From assembly GCA_015847255.1 (NCBI GenBank), contig JADLZK010008433.1, positions 124,001 through 188,000 on the forward strand: a DNA stretch of 64,000 nucleotides. Direction: 5' to 3'. A model generated the notes under the pieces. It saw only the letters and a list, made by a program, of their open reading frames with translations. It searched no databases and had not been told where the DNA came from. The position numbers were made by a program, and so were the translations under genes. This document shows, in pieces, positions 10,601 to 22,223 of this stretch (positions within the stretch are counted from its first letter, which is position 1; each line of letters opens with the position of its first letter). The DNA is from Hyparrhenia diplandra. Lineage: Eukaryota; Streptophyta; Magnoliopsida; Poales; Poaceae.

Positions 10601-11410
10601 AAAAGAAAAATAGAATTAAAATGTTGGACTGTTGACAATCACTCAATCACAAAACTAAACACATGTGACCTAAATCAATCATGTGTTCGCACAACCAAAG
10701 GGATAGAAGAAACTTGCTTTCACCTCTTTTTTTGTATTGGTTCTTTTTATTTTATAATCATTAGATCTATTAAAATGGATGGCTCTCATTTTTTCCAAGC
10801 ACTACAAATTTCACATATAATAATTGATCGAGCAAGGTTCAGGATGGTATTCGGCTACCATGGAGTATTTGTTATTTGATAGCGGTTACTTCCACTTCCC
10901 GAGAAGGGTTAGTTATGTGGTCGTAATTAGGGCATTAAAAAGCAACAAATTTGCATATAGCTGCACTTTTATTTAACTGCGCCTGATGAACAATTTTTTT
11001 GACTAGAACTATTGCAAAAAGCTTGCACCAAGCGATAACAAAGAGTTGCCCCAAACTACTCATGGATGGGAACCGAACCTTTTTCTTTATCTTATAGATG
11101 GGTGTTCGCAGTGGTAACTAATTTGCCTTGTTATTTTTTTTAATAGCAATAAATTGCCTTGTTATCTATATTGCCTACAAAAGAATACTAAAGGTATTCC
11201 CAGCGTGTTGCCGCGGGTAAAAAGGGGGTATTATATTGTTAAAGGATTGAATTGTAATCACTAAGATTATCTATAAAAGATTATTTAATCTTATGTTTAA
11301 ACTCAAGCTAAACCAATATTGAATAGAAATATTTAGATATGTTGGACAGGTGACAACTTCTGGTAATGCAATAAAACATATATAATAACTTATTTGAGGA
11401 AATCCTTGGT
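10600..11410. other. AT-rich spacer leading into unit 2
   Basis: Non-coding. 10985-11160 (GAACAATTTTTTTGACTAG, then ACTCATGGATGGGAA and CTTATAGATGGGTG) resembles 12150-12300 and the window end at 63800-63970. The unit 2 spacer was therefore locally duplicated. Confidence 0.45.
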
Positions 11411-11417
11411 AGATGTT

Positions 11418-11740
11418 TTAATCCCCTTTAACTTTGTCGGTGAGGGCGGTTTTAGGTGGAGGCGATGTCGATGTTGACTTTGGTTCGGCGTCATTTGAAG
11501 GGCATGGCATCCCGGATGCCCTCGACTTCATTGGTGCCACAAGTCGACGATAAGTGTGGCGGTGACCAGAGCCTTTGGACGATGGGGATACCAGAGGATA
11601 CAACTTGCCCACGCTGTTACACGGAGGATCTCCGATTGAGTGGGAAAGTCCTTGATAGTAAAACCGAATGGATCAAACTCAAAGGAGACATTGTTGTTGT
11701 GATTAAGTGGGCGAACAGAGATATGCAAGAGAGGCGGGCG
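11418..11740 (-). pseudogene. Ty1-copia pol fragment, U2
   Basis: The minus strand reads NNVSFEFDPFGFTIKDFPT and then a LRV..WASCILWYPH.PKALVTAT..VDLWHQ-like stretch. This corresponds to the end of the GAG-pre-integrase domain of copia, just before the LGHP motif. It is the best preserved of the five copies but has no start, stop or flanking LTR. It is syntenic with 626-905, 18860-19010, 38480-38770 and 51310-51630. Confidence 0.7.
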
Positions 11741-11790
11741 AGGGAGAGAGGAAGTGCTAAATGATACCACGTAGAAATGGTGCCATCCCC

Positions 11791-11820
11791 CCACACACAC
11801 ACACACACACAAAAAAAAAA
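11791..11820. repeat. (CA)n / poly(A) microsatellite
   Basis: CCCCACACACACACACACAC followed by a run of A. It is absent from the same place in the other units. Confidence 0.9.
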
Positions 11821-12424
11821 GTAGAAATGGAGCCAACAAATGTTTTGTGTTGATCTCATGAATGTTTATACAACAAATTTGCATGTGGTTGCTAACCGCC
11901 TCTACTGGACGCCAGGAGCATAGAATGTGCGTGTGTGGGCATCTTGTGGAGCGCGCGGTGTGCACGTGAACTGCCAGCTGCGCTGACCCAATAGCCTGAC
12001 CGCCAATCCTCATTGAGTGCCTAAACCACCAAAGAGTATCCTTGACGGCATATGGCTTTGTCATTTCCTTGGCGGTTTAGGCCCTTCCCTTGGTGGTTAT
12101 TTGCACAATTTGGGACAATGGTGGCATTATATAGCCCCAATTTTATATAACCTATTGAACAATTTTTTTTGTCTAGTATGATTATTAGTAATATGACAAA
12201 TTACCCCCAAACTGCTCATGGATGGAAATGTAACCATTCTTATCTTATAGATGGGTGGGTGCAGTGGCACGTAATTTGCCTTGTTATCTTCCCCGTGTTC
12301 GATGGGTTGCCTGCAAAAAGATATTATGGCTTAAGCAGAAATCAGAGCAACTTCTTTAATAGTCTTTTATTGACGCATCAAAATATACTGGTGTCATGAT
12401 TTTTTTTCTTGACACTTGTCCTTG
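11821..12424. repeat. Unit 2 spacer
   Basis: Conserved unit spacer (GTTGCTAACCGCCTCTACTGG, GAATGTGCGTGTGTGGGC). Near 12150-12300 it carries a second copy of the tract at 10985-11160. No coding capacity is seen. Confidence 0.5.
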
Positions 12425-12740
12425 TAAAATCAATTTAGAGGCGCACCCCAGCTGTATTCCAGCGGGAGAAATCTTTTTTGATCTGCACATTTACGTTGGT
12501 GTGTCATTCCATCGGGAGAAATCTTTTTGATATGGACATTTATATGCTGGTGTGTAATTCTAGCGGGGGAAATCTTTTTTGATATGCACATTTATGTTGG
12601 TGTGTCAACAAGATATTTGCACATTTATCTTATAGATGGGTAAAATGAATGTAGCGCGTATCCATAGTTGTATTCCAAGAGGAAAAATCTTTTTTGATCT
12701 GCACAATTATGGATCAAGCTGTGTGATCAAGATATACCTC
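12425..12740 (+). repeat. Degenerate tandem repeat upstream of U2 TATA box
   Basis: Same family as 1292-1616. Here shorter sub-repeats of about 60 bp are expanded: GGGAGAAATCTTTTTTGAT or variants recur at about 12463, 12513, 12566 and, degraded, 12680, each followed by CACATTTA or a variant. Confidence 0.75.
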
Positions 12741-12803
12741 TGACCTAAATAGGATCCCTAATTTTGAGCTGGAAAAATTTCCATGTTTGTTAGGCAGGCA
12801 GGC

Positions 12804-12810
12804 TATAAAA
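12804..12810 (+). promoter_or_regulatory. TATA box of U2
   Basis: TATAAAA in GGCTATAAAATGACTCTTGC, the same context as in U1, U4 and U5. It lies between the tandem repeats and the first START exon remnant. Confidence 0.55.
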
Positions 12811-12839
12811 TGACTCTTGCGGCGTCTCCATTGTCAACA

Positions 12840-13847
12840 TTGTGACGCAAGGCCCTAGCCCGGTGAGTCCAAGCTGACCATCTGGAACGCGACGGCAGAA
12901 GCTGTGGCCATCCTGCGGGTGGTGTTACGCTGTGACTGACTCCTCGTCGAGGAACACACCTCGAGCTCCTCGCCGGCGGAGTGCTTTCTTTTGGTACCCC
13001 ATGTAGCTCAGCGTGTCCCCTCGTGCTCTTGCCGCCACCGTCTACCTCCGCAAGGGGGAGCCGCTGTGGCTGCTCATCCCCGATGGGGACGCGCGGAGCT
13101 ACCTGGGTACCAAAAGAAGGCACCCTCGGTGCACCATGGGTTCACATGCATATTCCCATTCATACATCTAGGATTTTATCCAAGGTTATATCCAATCTGT
13201 TTTGTTCATTCAACTGACTTTGTGGAGCACCGATCGAGCACTTGCTGATGAACACAGAGCTGCAGGTGCAGTCATCATGTCTGCTTAACCGCAGAATCAA
13301 GGCCTCATTTAGATGGCAAAATATTTGCCAAAAGCACTGTTCCGAACTCCTGTAGCACACTGTAGCACGTTTCGTTTGTTTGCGGTAAATATTATCCTAC
13401 CATGGGGTAACTAGGCTCAAAAGATTCGTCTCGCTATGTACATCTAAACTGTGTAATTAGTAACTTTTTTTACCTACATTTAATGCTCCGAACATATGTC
13501 TTTTGATGTATTTAATATGATGTGATGGAGAGAGTCCGTGGACGGCATCCTTGGACCTCCAGTCAACCACATCGCTGCAGGCTGCTTGCGTCCAACTCTG
13601 ACTTATTCTACAATCATATCCCTCCATAAACAGTAATTATATTTCAGAATTTTAGATCTTCAACTCCAAATTCTATCGTGCATTACTGATCACAGGGGTT
13701 GTCCACGCGAAGTATGATGAGACCACTATTCTACTCTAGGAAGGCTCTAGCTCAGTGCTTCCACCACCGGACGTGTAGCCTCCTCCTCCAGCCCTTCTGG
13801 CGTGTGTTGGGACACGTATTTGAAGACCCCTGCAGAATAATCGATGG
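12840..13847 (+). pseudogene. HD-Zip class IV START-domain gene relic, U2
   Basis: The first exon remnant (to about 13150) contains CTGACTCCTCGTCGAGGAA and then YLRKGEPLWL-type coding (about 13044-13100). One G is missing where the other copies read CTACCTGGGGTACC, which shifts the frame. The acceptor of the third exon is lost: the MNTELQV start at 13248 follows CTTGCTG instead of ..CAG. The exon is then cut at 13301 by a truncated MITE and resumes with VDGILGPPVNHIAAGCL (13535-13590). The following donor and the residues before it are deleted. The last exon (from about 13695) reads VVHAKYDETT and then stops. The splice and frame damage makes this non-functional as a START protein. Confidence 0.75.
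13301..13533. mobile_element. MITE inserted in START exon of U2, right end lost
   Basis: It begins GGCCTCATTTAGATGGC and carries the grass MITE signature CTAGGCTCAAAAGATTCGTC and TAAACTGTGTAATTAG, as in 5961-6217. The right inverted terminus is missing. A deletion has removed it together with about 70 bp of the exon present in U1 (4180-4245). Confidence 0.65.
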
Positions 13848-14935
13848 CAATGGCAGCGGATTTTACTCCGTGTTCTAAAGAAAAACAAAGGGCTGTATAT
13901 GCACATCTATTGTTCAGACGCATGGATGCAGTCTATTTATTTTATTTTAGTTCAGTTTATTTTTTGGTCATTTACTTTCAATCGAGTCGTGTGGAATTTG
14001 TCATTAGTCGGGTTATATATAGTCCTTACAATAGGACTGTTTGTATTCTGAAATTGGACAATAGGGAATTTATGCTTTATTTCATTATCTATTGTCTACA
14101 CGGGACAGTAATAGACTGAGGATGCGAAGTGTTGTCCCTTGGAAATAATGGGGACATGATTTTCTTCTTCATTCTTTTGTTAAATTTGGTTAGTGCTAGC
14201 ATGTTGTGTTCTTTTCGTGACATTTCAAGCTGATGTATGGTTCACACTCCTCTATTTGTTGTGAAGTTTAACACTTCATTTTATCAATTGTTCCCTATAT
14301 ATATGCACCTCGCACCGTCAGGGAATTTCCAGTTTCAGTAGTGGGCTATTCCTTATTTTTTACATATATATAGGCCCTAGACTTCAGTGATTACAGATTT
14401 ATAGAGGAAGTTTAGAAGGGGCTCCATGCATCTTTCAAGCAGGTCATATTTGTATTTCTCGTTTAGCATTTCCTCGTTCTTCTCCTCAATTTTCTGCGTC
14501 TCTGTGGTATACTTCTGAGGTAGATGCCTTCGTCACCTGGATTGCTCCGTTGAGCAAGATATCTGCATTCTAAATGATGGCTTCCTTGAATCCTGCATTG
14601 TACATACAGACCTGTCCAATATATTTCACATAAGAGGACGCACTGCACAAAAGTTTAGAAGAGTGCTTGATTAATTTCTTGTCATAACACGCCCTATTTT
14701 TGTTCTCTGCTAACTGCACGATCAGGAATCTAAGATTGCTTGCTTTTTCGGACCGAGGTAGTATTGCTGAGTTGGGCACGTAGTTTATTTCCTTATTACA
14801 AGTCCGTCACCTAGAGCCCTAGCCGAGTTTGGCTCGAGCCATATAGCCTGGAAGCTGTGTCGCTGTCCATGTATCAGATGAGATTTTATCGGTGCAATAA
14901 ACCATGACCTACTTTTTCCTACAATTATGTGTTCG
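13848..14935. repeat. Unit 2 3' spacer
   Basis: Conserved with 20110-21300, 40560-41900 and 58560-59300: AATCGAGTCGTGTGGAATTTG, CCCTAGACTTCAGTGATTACA, TCCTCGTTCTTCTCCTCAA, GAATCCTGCATTGTACATAC. No convincing open frame is present. Related copies suggest old downstream sequence of the START gene. Confidence 0.6.
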
Positions 14936-14950
14936 GAAATAACAGGTTTT

Positions 14951-17002
14951 TTTTTTTTTTTTTTTTTTTGAAACTGGGTTTCTTCTTCATTACTAGTCGA
15001 CTAACATATCGTTAGCGACAAAAACATTTACATCGTCAGGTACGTGGGGTGTTATCACCTCCTCACCCTCAATACAGAACCGACCCAGTGCTGCCAACTC
15101 ATGGGCAACCCTATTACAAGATCTACTAATGAACTCGCATTCATAATGAATAAAATTCAACTCAAGCAGAGCCTTAACTTCACAGATTAAAAGCCCAACA
15201 TCTGAATCGTCATACTCACAGGTGTTTATCGCCTTCACCACCTCTTGGGCATCTGTTTCAAAGACTGCCCAGCCGATTCCCAAGTTCACAGCCATTTGAA
15301 TGCCTTGTAAGTAGGCAACGAGTTCAGCATGGAGCGGACTTAAAAGATGATTAACTTTCCCTCGCCCTGCCGTCACAACATCACCATCCCAGCCTCTCGA
15401 TAACAGCTCCCCAGCTTCCCTGCTTTGCTCTCCCGATAGAAAGAAGCATCACAATTAATTTTCAGAGTCTCAGCTGGTGGTCTTGCCCATCGCTGTTTCC
15501 GGCCCGAGCTCTTTTCATTTGCAGTTTGGGCTCCAAAGAACACCTCCATCTCCTTGCAGTAGAGCTCCACACTGCGGCGAGAACCTGAGTGCATCTCCGT
15601 TTTCCTTCTTCCCTGATCATGTTTCTTTCTGTCCATATGTACCACAACACAACGATCATCAAAAATTTGCGTTTCTCGGTAGCTTTTAGAATGAACTCCA
15701 CAGCTTCAAAGGCAGATGAACTCCCTGCCAATTTGCATCGATCATCCTCCAATCCCAGCATGACCCATAGATTCTTGGCTGTGTTGTTGCTTGAAGAAAA
15801 GGTGTCCACCATCCTCACCTAAGTGGTTACAGACTGGGCACCGATTCTCAATATTCATTCCTCTTCGAAGGAGATTGCCTCTAAGTGGATGGCTGTTGTG
15901 GGAGAAACGCCACAAAAAATGTTTGATTTTGTTTGGGCATTTCAGTTTCCATATTGCTCTCCACAAATATGGCCTCCTGTGTTTGAGCTGCATTGTTGGC
16001 CTCCTGATGCACTCCATCTCATCATCTCTTCTCTCGCCACCTTATAAGCACTCTTAACAGAGAAAACCCCCCGCTTGTCATAATGCCATGCCACCAAGTT
16101 TGGCCGCCCCTGGTTGACAGGAAGGGCGAGAATCAGCCTCACGTCCTCCTCCCAAAAAATGTCTCGCACCAAGGTTTCGTCCCAATTGCCCGTATACGGG
16201 TCCAGCAGCTCATCCACTTCTTCAACTAAGTTGTGTCCCCTCGGTGTGATAGGGCGTCGAGACCCGTCCCTTGGAATCCAGGGATCGGTCCAGATTTTAA
16301 TTCCTTCACAATCGCCTAGTCTCCAAATAAGCCCTTGCTTCAACACATCCAGTCCATCCAGAATGCTACGCCAGGTATAAGACATACCTTGTTTTGGTTT
16401 AGCTCCAATGACCGAGGTATTAGGATAGTATTTTGCCTTTAGGACTTTTGCACATAGAGACTCTGGGTTCTTGAGCAAACGCCGCCTCCGCTTGGCTAGC
16501 ATAGCCAAGTTGAAGCAATGTATATCTCTAAACCCCAACCCTCCTTCGTCCTTTGGCTTCATCAATTGATCTTTGCTCAGCCAGTGTATCTTGTGCTTAC
16601 CCTCCTGGTGATTCCACCAAAACCGACAGATCATGGCACCGATTTGATCATAGAGACCCTTGGTTAAATTAAAACAGCCCATAGCAAAAAGTCGGGATAG
16701 CCTGTGCAACAGCCTTAATAAGGATTTCTTTGCCTGCCCAAGATAGAAACTTTTCATTCCATCCTTGAATTTTCTTCCAGATCTTGTCCTTCAAATATGC
16801 AAAAGTGTTAATCTTTGATTTCCCCACATGAACAGGGAGACCCAAATACTTTTCACTCTTGGTTTCCTTGGTTACTTGCAGCAAGTCACACACGGCTTTC
16901 TTTCTCTTCTACCTTTGTATTCTTGCTAAATAAGATCGCTGTCTTTGCCTTGTTGATAGCCTGACCGAGCAATCCTCATATAGCTGGAGCACATTCTGTG
17001 TT
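14951..17002 (-). mobile_element. 5'-truncated LINE (L1-type), 2.05 kb
   Basis: It is flanked by the exact 15-bp direct repeat GAAATAACAGGTTTT (14936-14950 and 17003-17017). A poly(T) run at 14947-14969 marks the 3' poly(A) tail of a minus-strand element. It contains the C-terminal part of ORF2. It is cut at the 5' side, as is usual when reverse transcription stops early. Confidence 0.95.
14993..16893 (-). pseudogene. LINE ORF2 C-terminal part: reverse transcriptase tail, zf-RVT, RNase H
   Basis: Read from 16893 downwards. First comes YLGLPVHVGKSK and KIQGWNEKFLSWAGKE, the conserved segment after the RT core of plant LINEs. After a frameshift comes IHWLSKDQLMKPK.EGGLGFRD and TWRSILDGLDVLKQGL..RLGDG-like sequence (16040-16757). 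Next is the zinc-finger zf-RVT region with WRAIWKLKCPNKIKHFLWR and CPVC (about 15790-16017). The end is an RNase H-like domain with CDASF (about 15450), HAELVAYLQGI and FETDAQEVV (14993-15376). At least three frameshifts separate these parts, and the endonuclease and RT catalytic core are missing by truncation, so it is dead. Confidence 0.9.
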
Positions 17003-17063
17003 GAAATAACAGGTTTTGACTACACAACATTTTGTGTTGGCAATTGTATGTTCTTTTAAGCGT

Positions 17064-17541
17064 AAGGATGGCAACGGGTCAGGTTCGGATCGGGTGGAGT
17101 CTCCGTGCACCCAAAACCGAAACCTGAAATCGAAACCCGAAACCGAAACCGAAACCAATTCGGGTGGAAATCCATCATCAAAACCAAACCCGTAGATAAA
17201 CCGAAACCCGAATGGATACCCGAAACCCGCGGATAACCCGAAACCGAACGGATACCCGTAGATATATATGCACATATTCACATGTATAAACAAGAGACAA
17301 TAAATAATAAATATTTTCATGAGTCAACTTTGAATAAATTTAATAATCTAAGTAAATAAATTATTATTAACATATTATAAAACATGAGTTTTAATTCTAA
17401 ATGATTTATTTCGGATATCCATTGGATATCCACGGGTAGAAAACTAAACCGAAACTGAACCTGAAAACCGTGGGTGAAATTTCAACACCAAAACCGAAAC
17501 CCGCAGATATCCGAACCGAAACCGAACTGCTGCCATCTTTA
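17064..17541. mobile_element. hAT-like MITE, 478 bp, with GGATGGCAACGGGT terminus
   Basis: The left end is AAGGATGGCAACGGGTC and the right end, reverse-complemented, is TAAAGATGGCAGCAGTTC. The flanks are TTTAAGCGT at 17055-17063 and 17542-17550 (8 or 9 bp). The GATGGCAACGGGT terminus is common in plant hAT-type elements. The subterminal parts are packed with CGAAACC and GGATA(T/C)CC motifs on both sides of an AT-rich centre. Confidence 0.8.
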
Positions 17542-17550
17542 TTTAAGCGT

Positions 17551-18400
17551 CATGAAAACTGTCGGCAATAATTAATGATGTACGCCTAAATGTTATATAT
17601 CGGCGTTTCTCCTTCGAACCCAAAAAGTGTCGGCAAAAGATTTTAGACAAAAAAAGTGTCATTGTAACCTAACCAAAACCTCTGACGATGTGTCGTCGAA
17701 GAGTTAGGCGTCGAACGTGTGGGCGTTAGACCGCGTGCCAAAACAGACAATGTGCGGCAACTAAAATGATAAATATTGAGCCTACTAAAACAAGCTGCCT
17801 CAACAACCCTTCCGCATTTGGCCATTCCACTCGCGCAACTCACAAAAAGAAACTCTCGAGCACATGCAACCGCATGGGTGCTGCTAGCAGAGCTCCATCG
17901 CTAGGCACCAGCAGGAAGGCTCCGCCCCACCACGGCTGCTCGCCCTGACCGCCGCTAGAGCCACTGGCTGAAGCCCCGCCGCCCACCACCACCCACCGCC
18001 GCGGTCATGCTAGGGCTCGTCGGAGCTTTGCGTCAGCGACTTCCTTCTCCCCCTCTCGTGACCCTACTCTCGCTGCCACCATGGCTAGGCTCACCAGCGA
18101 ACACCACCACAACACCCCCCACAACATGGCCCGACCGCGCCTATATCGCTGCTAGTGCTCCTAACCGCCTCGCTGGACCAACCTCCCCATGAGGTCCCAA
18201 GCTACTGCCGTTGTTGAAACCCTAGACGCTGCCATATCTTGTTCTTCTTCAACGGGGCACAGGAGCTAGGTTGTCAATAGAGGGAGAGGGGAGAGGGTGG
18301 GCTAGGTCAGGCCATGTTTGTGGGAGAGGGAACCAAATCAGTGGGAGAGGGAAGAGGTGGTTGGTGCACCGTGAGCCTCGATTAATAATCAAATAGAAAA
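17551..18400. other. Unassigned sequence, possibly old CACTA remnant
   Basis: AAAAGTGTCGGCAAAAG (17623) and related GTGTCGGC-like motifs resemble CACTA subterminal repeats, but no termini were found. 17870-18250 is C-rich and mostly CCACC and GCCGC. The small frames there lack family features. Confidence 0.3.
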
Positions 18401-18859
18401 AACCGTGGATAAGCTCGCTAAGGCCCATCCACGCACCACCATCACAAGCGCGCCATCGTGGTCAATGCAACAAGATCTGATCATTCCCTCCCTAGATCCA
18501 CAGCCGGAAGACGGGTCCGCACTGTAGATGACCATAAGATAGTGGGACGGAAAGCATGAGATGGAAGGGAGTGCAATTGCCATTGTCCTAGCATGACACT
18601 GAGGGTGCATAGGATGCGACCGGATTTGCCGTTATGGGAAGAGGTTTATGGTCAAGAGAGTCTAAAGGCTACGCCATGGGCTGCGAGGTGACGACACATG
18701 GTGGGAGTGGGAATTGAATATTGACATAGCCATGACATGCGAGTAAGCATTGCAGAAGAGAATTAATTTATGCATAAGGGAAGGTCTCTAGATCTAATGT
18801 GTGAAATCATGAACTAAAACGAATAGTATTTGAATCTAGAAAAAAACTAATTACTGGTG
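18400..18859. repeat. Unit 3 5' spacer
   Basis: Closely related to 38030-38480 and 50890-51310: ACCATAAGATAGTGGGACG at 18531, GCCATTGTCCTAGCATGACA, GCCATGGGCTGCGAGGTGA. Non-coding. Confidence 0.65.
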
Positions 18860-19010
18860 ATGTCTCCCATGTTGAGGATGCCTATGGATATAGCTTGCCA
18901 ATGCTGTTACACAGGAGGATCTCTATTTGGGTGGGAAGGTCCATGATAGAAAAACCGAATGGATCAAAGTCAATGGAGACATACATTGTTGTCGCGAGTA
19001 AGTGAGTGCG
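18860..19010 (-). pseudogene. Ty1-copia pol fragment, U3 (shortened)
   Basis: This is a degraded counterpart of 11418-11740. The tract GGTGGGAAGGTCC..AACCGAATGGATCAAA..CAATGGAGACA encodes the DPF(G)F-like segment on the minus strand. It has lost the integrase-proximal part kept in U4 and U5. Confidence 0.5.
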
Positions 19011-19368
19011 AATAGAGTTGTGAGCTTGGCAATCACGAGGGAGAAGAGTAGGAGGAACAACCGGTACGTGCTAACATGTGGAAATGGAGCCAACAAATGT
19101 TTCATGTTGATTTCTTGAATGTTTATACAAAACAAGTTTACATGCAGTTGTTGACAGTTTCTATTGGACGCCGCGAGCACAAAATGTGCATGTGTGGGCG
19201 TCCTGGGGAGCGTGCGGTGTGCACGTGAATTGTAGTTGCGGGTAGCTTGTGCGCCAATCGTCAACAAGGGCTTAATCATAAATTAGAACAACTTCTTTTC
19301 TGGTCATTTATTGATGCATTAAAATATGTGGAGTCATGATTATTTTTCTTAACACATTTCCCGGTAAA
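19011..19368. repeat. Unit 3 spacer
   Basis: Counterpart of 906-1291, with AAAATGTGCATGTGTGGGCG and CAACAAGGGCTTAATCATAAAT. Non-coding. Confidence 0.55.
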
Positions 19369-19767
19369 ATGAATGTAGGCGCGGACCTAAGTTGTATTCC
19401 TCTTGTGGGAGAAATCTATTTTGATTTGCATATTTATGTTTTTGTGTCAGCAGATATTTGCACATTTATCTTATAGATGGGGGTAAAATGAATATAGGCG
19501 CATATCCATAGTTGTATTGGAGCAGGAGAGAGATCTTTTTTTTATCTGCACATTTATATTGCTATATCAACAAGATATCTAGATGTGTAAAATGAATGTA
19601 GGCACATATATCCATATTCCACCAGAAGATATCTCCACAAGATATTCTAGCAGGAGAAATCATTTTTGATCTGCACAATCATATGGTGCTGTGTAGCTGT
19701 GTCATCAAGATACCTCTGACCTAATTCCCCTGTATTGAGCACAAATTTCCTTCTAGATGTGTAAAAT
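19369..19767 (+). repeat. Degenerate tandem repeat of U3, joined directly to exon sequence
   Basis: About three copies of the 110-bp repeat (AAATGAATGTAGGCG, GAGAAATC, CTTATAGATG). At about 19768 a fourth partial copy, AGATGTGTAAAATGAATGTAG, runs straight into START exon 3. The TATA box and the first two exons are deleted. Confidence 0.7.
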
Positions 19768-20130
19768 GAATGTAGCCACACTCTGCAGGATGCTTCCATC
19801 CGGTGCCTCGTTGAGGACATGGGCAAGGCAATGAATATTGCAAGGTAACTACAGTCGTACTCTTGCTTTCTACATTCATATCCCTAAACAGTAATTATAT
19901 TTCAGAATTCGTATCTTCAACTTGAAATTCTCTCTCGTGCATTTGCAGATCACATGGTTTGTCCACGCTGACTACCTATGACCAGACCACCGCGCCGACA
20001 ATATTCAGACCACTGTTCCGCTCTGGGAAGGCTCGGTGCTTCTTGCCGGCGTTGCCGCCCCTAGCCACTGCAAGAGGACGTACGGGCTGGCGAGCCACGG
20101 TGGCAATTGAATCGGCTTCTATGACGTGTT
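19768..20130 (+). pseudogene. HD-Zip IV START relic, U3 (last two exons only)
   Basis: The tail of exon 3 (19768-19844) keeps VEDMG and ends at an intact CAAG|GTAACT donor. The last exon (19949 on, after an intact TTTGCAG acceptor) reads ITWFVHADYL and then stops. In another frame, LFRSGKA is recognisable. These match the WVVHAEYDETTVP..FRPLF.SGKALG run of the other copies. Everything 5' of exon 3 is gone by deletion, so this is the shortest relic in the array. Confidence 0.7.
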
Positions 20131-20507
20131 CTGAATAAAAAAAGAAGGGTTTCAGACGCATGCATGTAGTCTATTTTATGTATTGTTTTTTCATTTGCTT
20201 TCAATTGAGTCGTGTGGAATTTGTCATTAGTCGGGTTATAGTCCTTACAATAGGGCTGTTTGTATATATTCTGAAATTGGGCAATAGGTAATTTATGCTT
20301 TGTTTCATTATCTATTGTCTACAGAGGACAGTAGTAGACTGAGGATGCGAAGTGTTCAACCCTTGGAAATAATGGGGACATGATTTTGTTTCACATTTTT
20401 TTTAATTTTTTTTGGTTAGTGCCGACATGTTATGTTCTTCGTGGCACTTCAAGCTGAGATACGGTGTACACTCCTCTATTTAACTTCATTTTATCAATTG
20501 TTCCCTA
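20131..20507. repeat. Unit 3 3' spacer, first part
   Basis: Conserved 3' spacer (CAATTGAGTCGTGTGGAATT, ACTGAGGATGCGAAGTGTT, CAAGCTGAGATACGGTGTACA), interrupted at 20508 by a Stowaway MITE. Confidence 0.6.
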
Positions 20508-20509
20508 TA

Positions 20510-20839
20510 CTCCCTCCGTACGGTAAAGAATGCAATTGTAGCGTTCAAATTTTTTCCAAGAAAAAATGCTAAAGTTGCTGACAGAACTAGTACGAGCTAG
20601 GGTGGCACTGCAGCCACCTCACGCATGCAGACGCGATGGACAGATGCACATTGTCTAAAAAAAATACTCCAGCCACTCGTTATTGCCTTTCGAGAAGACT
20701 CCAGCACTCGATACTGCCTTTCGACAACAGTACAGCCAGCTAAGGACAGCGGCAGAGTAGGGGCATTTTGGTAATTTAACAAGTTGCATTGGTAACCGTG
20801 TCTAGTCTTAGAATTGCATTCTTTACCGGACGGAGGGAG
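20510..20839. mobile_element. Stowaway MITE (Tc1/mariner type), 330 bp
   Basis: Inverted ends CTCCCTCCGTACGGTAAAGA and TCTTTACCGGACGGAGGGAG, flanked by TA (20508-20509 and 20840-20841). The undisturbed site CCCTATATGCACCTTGCA is preserved in U5 (58859) and U4 (40902), so insertion into TA is shown directly. Confidence 0.95.
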
Positions 20840-20841
20840 TA

Positions 20842-22223
20842 TGCCCCTTGCACAGTTAGGGAATTTTCACTTCCCAGTGGTGCGTTGTTATTCCTTATTT
20901 TTTACATATAGGCCCTAGACTTTAGTGATTACAGATTATAGCAGACGTTTAGAAGGGGCTAGCGCGCTCCATGTTTCCACAGCAGGTTATATGTGTATTT
21001 CTCGTTCGGCATTTCCTTGGTCTTCTCCTCAATCTTCTCCATCTCTGTGGACGACTAGCCTGTGCCTTCGTCACATGGATTGCTCCCATGAGCAAGATAC
21101 CTGCATTCTAAATGATGGCTTTCTTGAATCCTGCATTGTACATACAGATGACCTGCCCAATATATATATTTCATATAAGAGGACACAGTGCACAAAATTC
21201 CGCAAAATTCCTTGTCAAAACATGCTCATTTCTGAGCATTTCTATAGTCCAGCAAATTGAAGCAAATCCCAGGATGAAAATCTTTCTACCATGCGCTGAA
21301 GTCTTACTTATCCACCTCCAATACTGCTCCGAATTGCATGGAATGTCATGTCATTAGTGTCACAACATGATACAACAATATATAGACCAAACCACATGAA
21401 CAATAGCTCAAAAAACAGATGAGAGAGTGATTCCTTGTGATCACAGAAGTAACATGTTGGATTACCGTCCCGGACACTTTCTTTTTTGTCATATTATATT
21501 TAGTAAAAAAGGCATCAATATTTTCTATCTACCAGAGAAAGGTTATGATTTGGTCGGTGTATTTGGCGTCCCCACATATGAACAAAGGACTGCCCTGTCT
21601 TAGAGCAAGTCAAATGATCATACACAGATATAACTGAGAAAACTCCATTCTTGGACCATTTTTAGGAGAGCACATATCATCTACATTCAAGCATAAGCCA
21701 AGAATATTGTCCCATTACATAGACCAATGATAGTGAATGCATAAGTGTGATCTTTTTCTCCATATATATTTAGCTAATTCATAGAGAATGTGATGAGAAA
21801 GACATTAAAGTTTGTTCTGGAACAAAAATCAGTGGATGAAGAATGCTATCACCTCTACCAGCTTTACATTTCCTTTCAAATATTATGTGCTTTTGAATTT
21901 AATTTGAAAGGTCAATCAAGATGGGGGAATCATTTTTATATGGTTTAACAGTGCCCACAGTGAAATTAGACAAATATTTAGCCTGACAATATCTTGCCAA
22001 ATGCCATTTCATGTTCTAACTCACCACCACTTACAAGAAGAGTCATATTCATTGTCCTTAAATTTGAATGTCTAATGCACCTTTTTTTTTTTGCATTTAC
22101 ATATATGCACCCATTTCACATGATGGTACTTCCCCATAATGAACGGGGCTAGTGACAAACATAGACTAAAGGGGCCTCCAGGCCAGGCCCAGGGCACTCT
22201 AGGTTGGTAAAACCAACTTGTAC
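20842..22223. repeat. Unit 3 3' spacer, second part
   Basis: This runs in parallel with 41880-42880 and 59270-60130: GAAGTCTTACTTATCCACCT, GTAACATGTTGGATTACC, GGAACAAAGGACTGCCCTGTC or close variants, GCCAAGAATATTGTC. Open frames are short and not shared between copies. It ends at TTGGTAAAACCAACTTGTACTAA, the target of the Harbinger element. Confidence 0.6.

Noticed and set aside
16953..16977. Similarity of ATAGCCTGACCG..AATCCTCAT to 11991-12016
   Set aside because: Short (about 25 bp) and inside the LINE on one side; more likely chance or a minor template switch than a second boundary of the element.
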